This document shows, in pieces, positions 57,321 to 64,000 of a stretch of 64,000 nucleotides of DNA. The position numbers and the translations under genes were made by a program. Position 1 is the stretch's first letter, and the number at the start of each line of letters is the position of its first letter. The notes beneath the pieces were generated by a model. It had not been told where the DNA came from. It saw nothing but the letters and a program-made list of their open reading frames with translations, and made no database searches. The DNA lies in contig JAVJVX010000005.1 of NCBI GenBank assembly GCA_040220875.1, forward strand, positions 310,001-374,000, written 5' to 3'. The DNA is from Alphaproteobacteria bacterium. Its GTDB lineage: Bacteria; Pseudomonadota; Alphaproteobacteria; JAVJVX01.

Positions 57321-57808
57321 AGCAAGTCCCCACGAGCCGCCGCATGCGCCCTGAAAAACTTCAGAGCCAGCTCCCACCACTCCTTCTTGCCGCGCAAAAC
57401 GTGCGGTCGCCGGTGCGCGCTTTTCCAGTAGGGGAAGGATAGCATATCCGCTGGTTCAATCTCGCCCACCGTTAAGCCCCCTCCGGGGCCGCACTCCGCA
57501 TGGCAATGCAAGCCCGCATGGGAGTGCGATTCCAACCGGGCCACCATCGCCCAACCTTCCGTGGTCTTAACGGCTAACCACGCCTTGTAGTTCGGCTTGT
57601 CCTGCCGCATTTGGACGAGAAGGCGGAACTCGTAGTCCTCCGAATCAAGCGCCACAGCCCGCCATATCCATTGCGGGTTAATACCCAATTGCCCCTTAAA
57701 AATAGGGAAATACCGCCGCCCGACTGGCCCTTGAGCCCAGTCCTTAGGCGCGTTCGCCGTCCACTTCGGCTGTCGTATCAGTTCCCGCGGGTTCACGGTC
57801 GCGAGCAT
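57317..57808 (-). CDS. Unknown 163-aa protein, cargo gene 1
   Basis: First gene of the cargo operon. It is rich in aromatic residues (WQ... pattern IWRAVALDSEDYEFRLLVQM, YKAWLAVKTTEGWAMVARLE) and has a His/Cys segment ESHSHAGLHCHAECGPGGG that could bind metal. The C-terminal helix KKEWWELALKFFRAHAAARG precedes the overlap with gene 2. The ATG is only 14 bases inside the right inverted repeat and has no strong ribosome binding site, so a leader near or within the repeat must drive it. I recognise no family. Confidence 0.7.
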   Translation of the reverse strand: MLATVNPRELIRQPKWTANAPKDWAQGPVGRRYFPIFKGQLGINPQWIWRAVALDSEDYEFRLLVQMRQDKPNYKAWLAVKTTEGWAMVARLESHSHAGLHCHAECGPGGGLTVGEIEPADMLSFPYWKSAHRRPHVLRGKKEWWELALKFFRAHAAARGDLL

Positions 57809-57822
57809 GTAACGGGCTATCC

Positions 57823-57845
57823 GCTACGTCAAGTATATAATTCCC
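57823..57845 (-). repeat. Right terminal inverted repeat
   Basis: Read on the minus strand it starts GGGAATTATATACTTGAC and matches the left end at 22 of 23 bases. Confidence 0.9.
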
Positions 57846-57853
57846 CATATTTC
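57846..57853. repeat. Right 8-bp target duplication
   Basis: CATATTTC, identical to 55316-55323. Confidence 0.9.
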
Positions 57854-58147
57854 TCCTACGTGAATAACGCCTCGAAGTGGCAGTTGTAATTTACTTAAAT
57901 AAGCCCACCAGAGTCCTTGAGTGGAAAACAGCCCATTGGCAAGGGATGCAACAGTCGAGTTCGTTGAAACGATAAAGGCATCAGATAGAACCGTCATCTG
58001 GAAGTCTGTTCTGGAACTCTGTGTATTATAGCTCCATTCTTCCAGTATGCCGCGAACACGCTCAAGTTCTTGGATAGTCGGATCTGACATAATTAATTTT
58101 CGGAATCCGAGTATATCCAAAAGGAAGATTAACTTTTTCTCGTACAT
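57846..58147 (-). pseudogene. N-terminal fragment of the interrupted nucleotidyl-cyclase-like gene
   Basis: Starts at ATG 58147 (MYEKKLIFLLDILGFRKLIM) and keeps 98 codons before the target duplication; reading on into the element adds only GIIYLT and a stop at 57824. LLDILGF resembles the first metal-binding Asp strand of class III cyclases, VLSDAFIVSTNS the second Asp hairpin, and LPLRGVIHVGE the following strand. Joined to 54961-55323 it gives 218 residues with no stop. It lies 54 bases after gcvPB on the same strand. AT-rich, so probably horizontally acquired before the element arrived. Confidence 0.8.
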
Positions 58148-58201
58148 TCTGAGGCCCGTGCGTCGTTTGGTGGTCGTACCCACGAAACCTGCCACCGCCC
58201 C

Positions 58202-59719
58202 CTACTCGGCCGCTTCGGCCGGGCGGCCGGGCCGCCAGGTGAGAACCGGCCTGCGCGCGGCCGCAGTCTCGTCCAGCCGGCGGCGGGGGGCGAGCTCGGG
58301 CGCGGCGGCGAACATCTCCGCCTCCCCCGCCTTGGCCTTCTTTGCAAGCGCGCGGATCGTCTCGATGAACTGATCGAGGCTTTCAAGGCTTTCACTTTCG
58401 GTCGGCTCCATCAGGAGCGCGCCATGCACCACGAGCGGGAAATACATGGTCATGGGGTGGAAGCCCTCGTCGATCATCGCCTTGGCGAAGTCCAGGGTTG
58501 AAACGCCCGTGTTCCTGAGGAAGCGGTCGTCGAACAGCACCTCGTGCATGCAGCGGCCCGGGAAGGCCGGCGTGAGCTCGTCCGACAAGCGCGTCATCAG
58601 GTAGTTGGCGTTGAGGACCGCGGCGCCCGAAGCGGCGGCGAGCCCGTCCTTGCCGTGGCTCATCATGAAGGCGAGTGCACGGACGAACATCCCCATCTGG
58701 CCGTGGAACCCCTTGAGACGGCCGAAGGGTTTGGCCCCTGCCGGCAGGTCGGACCGATTTTCGGCCAGCGCCAGCCCGTTTTCGCCCCGGACAAGGAATG
58801 GAAGCGGCGCATAGGGCGCGAGTGCCTCCGACAGAACCACCGGCCCCGAGCCGGGGCCGCCCCCGCCATGGGGGGTCGAGAAGGTCTTGTGCAGATTGAT
58901 GTGCATGCAGTCGATGCCGAGATCCCCCGGCCGGACCCGGCCGACGATGGCGTTGAAATTGGCCCCGTCACAGTAGAAATATGCGCCCGCCTCGTGGACG
59001 GCCTCCGCGATCGAGACGATCTCGTTCTCGAACAGACCGCATGTATTGGGGTTGGTCAGCATGATCGCCGCCACCTCGTCATCGAGCGCGGCCTTGAGCG
59101 CCCTGGCATCGACCCGGCCGCGATCGTCGCCCGGAATTGCCTGGACCGTATAGCCGAGTGCGGCGGCAGTCGCGGGATTAGTCCCATGGGCAGATTCGGG
59201 CACCAGCACCTTGCGCCGGGGATCGCCGCGATCCTCGAGCGCGGCATGGATGCACATCATGCCGCATAATTCACCATGCGCTCCCGCCGCGGGTGACAGC
59301 GCCACCGCGGGCATGCCCGTCAGCTCGCGCAGCCAGCGCGCCAGCTCATCCATCAGTTCAAGCGCTCCCTGCACCGTCGAGACCGGCTGGAGCGGATGGA
59401 TATCGGCGAAGCCGGGCAGACGGGCGACGCGCTCGTTGAGCCGCGGATTGTGCTTCATCGTGCATGAGCCCAAGGGGTAGAGCCCGCTGTCGATCGCGTA
59501 GTTTTTCTGGCTGAGGCGCGTGTAATGGCGCACCACCTGGGGTTCGGACAGGCCGGGCAGGCCGATGGGACGGCTGCGCACGAGCCCGTCGAGCGGACTC
59601 GCTACATCGGGCGGGTCAGCCAGATCGACGCCGGTGCGCCCGGTGGCGCCCTGCTCGAAGATGAGGGGCTCATCCATATCGAGGCCGCGATGGCCGCTCG
59701 TGGTGATCTTTGCGCTCAT
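58202..59719 (-). CDS. gcvPB: Glycine dehydrogenase (decarboxylating) subunit 2
   Basis: PLP-bearing half of the two-subunit P-protein; decarboxylates glycine and passes the aminomethyl group to GcvH. The 505-residue protein has [20 protein letters not shown] at the N-terminus, [20 protein letters not shown], and the PLP lysine in [20 protein letters not shown]. Its ATG overlaps the gcvPA stop by ATGA. Last gene of gcvT-gcvH-gcvPA-gcvPB. Confidence 0.96.
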   Translation of the reverse strand: MSAKITTSGHRGLDMDEPLIFEQGATGRTGVDLADPPDVASPLDGLVRSRPIGLPGLSEPQVVRHYTRLSQKNYAIDSGLYPLGSCTMKHNPRLNERVARLPGFADIHPLQPVSTVQGALELMDELARWLRELTGMPAVALSPAAGAHGELCGMMCIHAALEDRGDPRRKVLVPESAHGTNPATAAALGYTVQAIPGDDRGRVDARALKAALDDEVAAIMLTNPNTCGLFENEIVSIAEAVHEAGAYFYCDGANFNAIVGRVRPGDLGIDCMHINLHKTFSTPHGGGGPGSGPVVLSEALAPYAPLPFLVRGENGLALAENRSDLPAGAKPFGRLKGFHGQMGMFVRALAFMMSHGKDGLAAASGAAVLNANYLMTRLSDELTPAFPGRCMHEVLFDDRFLRNTGVSTLDFAKAMIDEGFHPMTMYFPLVVHGALLMEPTESESLESLDQFIETIRALAKKAKAGEAEMFAAAPELAPRRRLDETAAARRPVLTWRPGRPAEAAE

Positions 59720-61095
59720 GCCGACACCTCCGTCCGACTGTCTCGCACGGCCCGCGCCAGTGCCGTCCCCAGCCGGTCCATGTCGTCGTCCGTATTGGTT
59801 TCCGTCACCGCGACCAGCAGAAAATTGTCGATATCATGCGCCCCGGGCCAGAGCCTCGAGGCCGGCACGCCGCCCAGCACACCCGCCGCCGCCATGCGCT
59901 CGACGGCGGTCGCCGCGTTTTCCGGCAGGCGCAGGGTGAACTCGTTGAAGAAACGGTCCGTCACCACCTCCACACCCGGAATGGCGGCGAGCTTTTCTGC
60001 CAGTTGGACTGCCCGCGCGTGATTGAGCCGGGCGAGCTTGGCGAGCCCCTCTTCCCCCAGAAGCGAGAGGTGGATCGTGAAGGCCAGGGCACACAGCCCC
60101 GAATTGGTGCAGATATTGCTGGTCGCCTTCTCACGCCGGATATGCTGCTCGCGTGTCGAGAGGGTCAGCACGTAGCCCCGCCGGCCATCAGCGTCCTTCG
60201 TCTCGCCGCACAGCCGGCCCGGCATTTGCCGCAGAAACTTGTCCCGCGTCGCGAAAAGCCCCACATGGGGGCCCCCGAAATTCATGGCGTTGCCAAGCGA
60301 CTGGCCTTCCGCCGCCAGTACATCGGCCCCCATCTCGCCGGGCGATTTGAGAAGCCCGAGGGAAACTGCCTCGGTCACGACCACGACAAGAAGCGCACCC
60401 GCCGCGTGACAGGCCTCGGCCAGCGGCGCCAGGTCGCGCGCCTGGCCGAAGGCATCCGGATTCTGCACGACAACGCAGGACACATCGCCATCGAGGCGGG
60501 CCGACAGGTCCTCGGCGCCACCCGGGCGGGTTTCGGCGACATCGAGTGCGAATCCGGTGAGCCGACCATAGGTTTCGGCGACGGCGCGATAATGCGGGTG
60601 GAGGGCGCCGGAAATCACGACCTTCTCGCGGCGCGTGATCCGGTTGGCCATCATGATCGCTTCGACACAGCTCGTCGCGCCGTCATACATGGAGGCGTTC
60701 GCCACATCGAGGCCGGCAAGCAGTGCCACCTGGGTCTGGAACTCGAAGAGATACTGGAGCGTGCCCTGCGAGACTTCGGGCTGATAGGGCGTGTAGCTGG
60801 TCAGGAACTCGCCCCGCTGGATGAGGTGATCCACCGCCGCCGGCACGAAATGGCGGTAACTCCCGGCGCCCAGAAAGCTCGGTGCCGTCCCACCGTCGAG
60901 ATTCCCGCGCGCCAGGCGCGACAGCCGGGCCGTCACTTCGGCTTCGCTCATGTGGTCGGGCAGATCGAAGGGCAAATGCGCCGGGTCGAGCCGGGCCGTT
61001 TCGGGCACATCCTCGAACAGCGCCTGAATGTCGGGAACGCCAATGGCCCGGAGCATGTGCTGGCGGTCGGCTTCGGTATGGGGCAGGTAGCGCAT
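59716..61095 (-). CDS. gcvPA: Glycine dehydrogenase (decarboxylating) subunit 1
   Basis: Non-PLP half of the split P-protein, 459 residues. Typical blocks are [40 protein letters not shown] (substrate-site region), [20 protein letters not shown] and [20 protein letters not shown]. Start overlaps the gcvH stop by one base (TGATG). The split form is usual in many alphaproteobacteria and Gram-positives. Confidence 0.96.
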   Translation of the reverse strand: MRYLPHTEADRQHMLRAIGVPDIQALFEDVPETARLDPAHLPFDLPDHMSEAEVTARLSRLARGNLDGGTAPSFLGAGSYRHFVPAAVDHLIQRGEFLTSYTPYQPEVSQGTLQYLFEFQTQVALLAGLDVANASMYDGATSCVEAIMMANRITRREKVVISGALHPHYRAVAETYGRLTGFALDVAETRPGGAEDLSARLDGDVSCVVVQNPDAFGQARDLAPLAEACHAAGALLVVVVTEAVSLGLLKSPGEMGADVLAAEGQSLGNAMNFGGPHVGLFATRDKFLRQMPGRLCGETKDADGRRGYVLTLSTREQHIRREKATSNICTNSGLCALAFTIHLSLLGEEGLAKLARLNHARAVQLAEKLAAIPGVEVVTDRFFNEFTLRLPENAATAVERMAAAGVLGGVPASRLWPGAHDIDNFLLVAVTETNTDDDMDRLGTALARAVRDSRTEVSA

Positions 61096-61472
61096 CAGTC
61101 GAGCTCTCCGAGATAGGCGTCGTAGGCGGCGCGATCCATCAGGGCGGCGAGATCGCCCGAATCGGCCAGCCGGATCCGCAGAAACCAGCCTTCCCCCTCG
61201 GCATCACTGTTGACCAGGGCGGGATCCTCATTGAGGCGCGCGTTCACCTCGAGCACCTCGCCGGCGACGGGGGCGTAGACCTCGCTCGCCGCCTTGACCG
61301 ATTCGACGACGGCCGCCTCGCCCCCTTTTTCAAGCGCCCGGCCGATCTCGGGCAGCTCGACAAAGACGATGTCGCCAAGCTGTTCCTGCGCGTAGCCGGT
61401 AATGCCGATTGTGGCCACGCCATCATCGGCCGCGATCCATTCGTGGTCCTTGGTAAAACGCTTTTCACTCAT
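61095..61472 (-). CDS. gcvH: Glycine cleavage system H protein
   Basis: Lipoyl carrier of 125 residues that shuttles the aminomethyl group between P, T and L proteins. It has [20 protein letters not shown] at the N-terminus and the lipoylated lysine K60 in [20 protein letters not shown]. Lies 33 bases after gcvT. Confidence 0.97.
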   Translation of the reverse strand: MSEKRFTKDHEWIAADDGVATIGITGYAQEQLGDIVFVELPEIGRALEKGGEAAVVESVKAASEVYAPVAGEVLEVNARLNEDPALVNSDAEGEGWFLRIRLADSGDLAALMDRAAYDAYLGELD

Positions 61473-61505
61473 CTTCCGCTCCTGGCCCCTTCTGGCCTGT
61501 TCCAG

Positions 61506-62642
61506 TCATTTTCCGGACCGACGCCGGTAGCCCGGTTTCACAAATGGCAGGGCGGCGACGCTGGCTGTCACCGACTTGCCCCGGATGTCGACATGCACGG
61601 CCTGCCCGGTCTCGCTCAGCGCCGGCGGCAGGTAGCCCATCGCGACCGGACCCCCCAGGCTGGGGCCGAAACCGCCGCTGGTAATCCGCCCCACCTCGGC
61701 CCCCGATCCGTCGAGCACCGCCGCGCCTTCCCGGGCGGGCTGCCGCCCGTCTGGCCGCAGGCCCGCGCGGAGCCGCGGGGCGCCGCTTTCGAGCTGCGCG
61801 CGCACGGTTTCGTAACCGGGGAACCCGCCTTCGGCCCGCCGGCGCTTGCCAATCGCCCAGGCAAGCCCGGCCTCGACCGGGGTGGTCGTCTCGTCGATAT
61901 CATGGCCATAAAGGCAGAGCCCGGCTTCGAGGCGCAGTGAATCGCGCGCGCCAAGCCCGATGGGCAGACAGGCCGCATCCTCGATCAGGAGACGCGCCAC
62001 GCCCTCGCCGTCCTCGGCCGCGAGCGAGATTTCGAAACCGTCCTCGCCCGTATAGCCGGAACGGGTGACAAAGGCGGCACGGCCGGCAACGGTCATGTCC
62101 TTGCCCTCCATGAAGAAGAGATCGGCCGATGACGGCGCATGGCGGACGAGAATATCGCCCGCGCCCGGCCCCTGCAGGGCGAGCAGCGCGCGATCGAACC
62201 GCGGTTCGACCCGCGCTTCCGGCAGGCTGGCCTCGAGATGAGCGAGATCGGCCGCCTTGCACGCGGCGTTGACCACGACATGGAAATGGTCGCCGGCATG
62301 GGTGACCATGAGGTCGTCGAGGATCCCGCCCGCCTCGTTGGTAAACAGGGTATAGCGCTGGCGGCCCGGCTTCAGGGCCTGGAAGTCGCCGGGTGTGATC
62401 CGCTCCAGCGCGCCGGCGAGCGCGGCCATGTCGCCCGTCGCCGGGGTGAGGCGGATCTGGCCCATATGCGAGACGTCGAAGAGCCCGGCTTTCTCGCGCA
62501 CCCAGAGGTGTTCCTGAATGATACCAGCGGCATACTGGACGGGCATGGCGTAGCCCGCGAAGGGCACCAGGCGCGCACCCAATGCAACGTGGAGATCATG
62601 GAGCGGCGTGCGCTCAAGGGGTTCGTGCGGGGTGTCCGGCAA
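61506..62642 (-). CDS. gcvT: Aminomethyltransferase (glycine cleavage T protein)
   Basis: Transfers the methylene group from aminomethyl-lipoyl GcvH to tetrahydrofolate, releasing ammonia. About 378 residues with LVPFAGYAMPVQYAAGIIQE, LFDVSHMGQIRLTP, FVTRSGYTGEDGFEIS and RDSLRLEAGLCLYGHDID. No ATG is present at the 5' end; a TTG at 62642 preceded by GGAGAGA is favoured, while a TTG at 62654 would add four residues. The glycine riboswitch lies upstream, giving glycine control of the whole operon. Confidence 0.94.
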   Translation of the reverse strand: MPDTPHEPLERTPLHDLHVALGARLVPFAGYAMPVQYAAGIIQEHLWVREKAGLFDVSHMGQIRLTPATGDMAALAGALERITPGDFQALKPGRQRYTLFTNEAGGILDDLMVTHAGDHFHVVVNAACKAADLAHLEASLPEARVEPRFDRALLALQGPGAGDILVRHAPSSADLFFMEGKDMTVAGRAAFVTRSGYTGEDGFEISLAAEDGEGVARLLIEDAACLPIGLGARDSLRLEAGLCLYGHDIDETTTPVEAGLAWAIGKRRRAEGGFPGYETVRAQLESGAPRLRAGLRPDGRQPAREGAAVLDGSGAEVGRITSGGFGPSLGGPVAMGYLPPALSETGQAVHVDIRGKSVTASVAALPFVKPGYRRRSGK

Positions 62643-62705
62643 CGCTCTCTCCAACAGATTCGAGGCATCGGCGAGCGGCCTTAAGCAAAGGCGTTTCGAC
62701 CGATG

Positions 62706-62917
62706 ACCCGCTCTGTCTTTAGACCTGAGAGAATTGCCGCCGGGGGCCGGGACGCGTTGTCCCGCTTGCCACCCGCCGGTCTACCCCGTCGGTGAGGCGG
62801 CCGAGGCCGCCTGCTTTCCAGAGTGCTGCTCCCCCGTGCGGTCCTTTTGCCTGAGAGATTCCGGGTCCGTTGCTCCTTCGGCGCCGCTCCGCTGTCCTGA
62901 AGCGACCTCTCCCGCAG
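62706..62917 (-). promoter_or_regulatory. Tandem glycine riboswitch upstream of gcvT
   Basis: Read on the minus strand, two aptamer-like units follow one another. The first runs from GCGGGAGAGGTCGC through GCGCCGAAGGAGCAA to AATCTCTCAGGCAAAAGGAC; the second from CGGGGGAGCAGCACTCTGGA through CACCGACGGGGTA to AATTCTCTCAGGTCTAAAGA. The GGAGAG, GCCGAAGGAGCAA and CTCTCAGGCAAAAGG blocks are hallmark glycine aptamer sequences. It ends about 60 bases before the gcvT start, fitting translational or transcriptional ON control by glycine. Confidence 0.93.
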
Positions 62918-63037
62918 GGATCATGCAGCTAACGGGACAAACCTAAAGCGACTGACCAAAGAGTCAATATCCGGACTCTGGCCATCTCAAACCCGCAAGA
63001 TTTGGGGGTTTTCCGACCCTTTATCGGGGACCCGCCA
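62918..63037. other. Gap between the glycine riboswitch and the CDGSH gene
   Basis: 120 bases that should include the gcv promoter on the minus strand. No clear terminator for the CDGSH gene was found. Together with the riboswitch and the gcvT leader, this leaves 62643-63037 without a protein-coding gene. Confidence 0.5.
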
Positions 63038-63280
63038 TCAGGAAAGGGCTTTGTGGGATCCGTCGCACATGGGCGAACTGCCGCTTCCCTTGCAGCCGCA
63101 GAAATAGGCCGGGCCCGAGGCCGGCGCGGTGAACTGGACGGGGCCGAATTCCGTTCCCTTGTGGGATCCATCGCAAAATGGCTGGCTGGCCGAAGCGCCA
63201 CAGGCGCACCACCAGTAATCGTTGCCCTTTTCCACCTGAACTTCGTAAGGCGCCAGTTGCGGGCGCTGCGGCTCACTCAT
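63038..63280 (-). CDS. Protein with two CDGSH iron-sulfur motifs
   Basis: An 80-residue protein with two CxCx(n)CxxxH clusters: [17 protein letters not shown] at about residues 24-40 and [17 protein letters not shown] at about 60-76, each expected to hold a redox-active 2Fe-2S cluster with three Cys and one His ligand. The tandem form resembles MiNT/Miner2-type bacterial CDGSH proteins. ATG at 63280 follows GGGAGG. It is not part of an obvious operon; convergence with no neighbour. Confidence 0.92.
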   Translation of the reverse strand: MSEPQRPQLAPYEVQVEKGNDYWWCACGASASQPFCDGSHKGTEFGPVQFTAPASGPAYFCGCKGSGSSPMCDGSHKALS

Positions 63281-63428
63281 CGGAGGCCTCCCTCTTTTCA
63301 TGTAGCTGGTTATTTGAGTCCTGGCGAACTCTAGGGAGATTACCGCGGAACGGCAAGCTGCAGAAAACCCATTAGCCGCGCGCGGGACGAGCGGCTAAAG
63401 TCTGCCCGCCAACGGGATGAGAAGGAAG

Positions 63429-64000
63429 ATGGCGGTATATACGGAAGTCGGCGATGCCGACCTGGCGAGATTTCTCGAGGCCTACGAGATTGGTGAGCCT
63501 CTCGCCTTCAAGGGGATCGCGGAAGGTGTGGAAAATTCCAACTACCTTCTTCAGACGACAGGTGGCAGCTATATCCTGACGCTTTATGAAAAACGCGTGC
63601 GGCCGGGGGATCTGCCCTTTTTTCTCTCGCTCCTGGACCATCTCGCGCGCAAGGGGATTGCCTGCCCGATCCCCGTCCCGGCGCGGGACGGCGCGGCCCT
63701 GCGCGAACTCTGCGGCCGGCCGGCGGCCGTCGTGACCTTCCTCCAGGGAATCTGCCCGCGGCGCATCGAGCCCTTCCACTGTCGCGCCCTCGGCGGCGCG
63801 CTCGCCCGGCTGCATCTCGCGGGCGAAGATTTTCCGGGGGCTCGGGCAAACGATCTGTCTCTCGCCGGCTGGCATCACCTTTTTAAAAGCACCCGCACGC
63901 GGGCCGATGCCGTGCAGGCGGGCCTCGAACGGGTGATCGCGGATGAACTTGATTTTCTTGACGCCCATTGGCCGCGCGATCTGCCGGCCGGAATAATCCA
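63429..64000 (+). CDS. thrB: Homoserine kinase, 3' end beyond the window
   Basis: Phosphorylates homoserine in threonine synthesis; this is the ThrB2 type with an aminoglycoside-phosphotransferase-like fold. 190 codons are inside the window, open to the last base. The ATG at 63429 follows AAGGAAG. Recognisable parts are FKGIAEGVENSNYLLQTTGG, YILTLYEKRVRPGDLPFFLS, KGIACPIPVPARDG and LHLAGEDFPGARANDLSLAG. The catalytic HGDLxxxN and DFxxA parts lie beyond the window. Confidence 0.93.
   Translation, partial: MAVYTEVGDADLARFLEAYEIGEPLAFKGIAEGVENSNYLLQTTGGSYILTLYEKRVRPGDLPFFLSLLDHLARKGIACPIPVPARDGAALRELCGRPAAVVTFLQGICPRRIEPFHCRALGGALARLHLAGEDFPGARANDLSLAGWHHLFKSTRTRADAVQAGLERVIADELDFLDAHWPRDLPAGII

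Larger units (their letters stand above)
55324..57845. mobile_element. IS1595-type transposable element with three-gene cargo operon
   Basis: A 2,522-bp element bounded by terminal inverted repeats: left 55324-55346, right 57823-57845. Both share ATTATATACTTGACGTAGC preceded by GGGC (left) or GGGA (right), so 22 of 23 positions match. CATATTTC flanks both sides directly. It contains a zinc-ribbon/DDE transposase on the plus strand and, convergent to it, a three-gene overlapping operon. Excising the element plus one repeat copy restores the interrupted host gene in frame. Composition differs from the surrounding chromosome. Confidence 0.92.

Noticed and set aside
54961-58147. Complete Pycsar defence system
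   Set aside because: Only a broken cyclase-like gene is present, and no membrane or TIR-type effector with a cyclic-nucleotide sensor is adjacent.
57824-58195. 123-aa protein starting MAGFVGTT at 58195
   Set aside because: The first 16 residues precede the cyclase-like strand, and the end is a chance stop inside the element's repeat; the ATG at 58147 is the natural start and the gene is truncated.

Overview
The window is a 64 kb, GC-rich, gene-dense stretch of an alphaproteobacterial chromosome, probably Rhodospirillales-like. The pointers are a CcrM-type GANTC methyltransferase, the neighbourhood ccrM-mutY-DUF721(DciA)-dsbA-smc, an F0 operon (I-B-E-B'-B) without F1 genes, a three-gene cytochrome bc1 operon, a split glycine decarboxylase behind a tandem glycine riboswitch, and an mtnP-mtnA-aldolase cluster ordered as in Rhodospirillum rubrum. 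No species can be named from sequence alone.

Layout. 1-3.2 kb: prs (5' end cut off), rplY, pth, ychF. 3.2-8.6 kb (minus): petABC, then mtnP, mtnA and a class II aldolase that look like the MTA 'DHAP shunt'. 8.9-12.7 kb: trmL, hemF, a CCA-adding enzyme, DUF6111 and a Nudix hydrolase. 13-19.8 kb: a MoxR/DUF58/DUF4159/large membrane protein operon. 19.8-27.1 kb: an SGNH hydrolase and a redox group (two tandem glutathionyl-hydroquinone reductases, a DODA-type dioxygenase, an LLM flavin oxidoreductase, a CurA/PTGR-like reductase, a GST). 27.1-29.3 kb: tRNA-Gln and GDP-fucose genes (gmd, fcl). 29.7-36.6 kb: a PodJ-like polarity protein split in two, ispE, a TPR protein and ETF-QO. 36.8-44.7 kb: family 4 UDG, a lytic transglycosylase, moaB, two TIGR0428x glycosyltransferases, a radical SAM protein, a CPA2 antiporter and rnhB. 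44.8-54.9 kb: ccrM (preceded by five GANTC sites), mutY, dciA-like, dsbA-like, smc and the F0 operon. 54.96-58.15 kb: an AT-richer accessory island. 58.2-64 kb: the gcvT-H-PA-PB operon with its riboswitch, a double CDGSH protein and the start of thrB.

The accessory island is the most interesting part. A gene whose product resembles a small class III nucleotidyl-cyclase-like domain has been cut in two by a 2,522-bp IS1595-type element at 55324-57845. The element has 23-bp terminal inverted repeats with one mismatch and an 8-bp target duplication, CATATTTC. Removing the element and one repeat copy restores an uninterrupted 218-codon reading frame. Besides its transposase, the element carries an opposed operon of three mutually overlapping genes: an unknown 163-aa protein, a DUF1828-like 265-aa protein and a 56-aa basic proline/lysine-rich protein. 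This cargo module is the best candidate here for an undescribed system.

The rest is mostly housekeeping. Recurrent fine-scale features are stop/start overlaps (GTGA, ATGA, TGATG) inside operons, three convergent gene pairs that share a CTAG palindrome as both stop codons, and short in-frame tandem repeats at protein N-termini.
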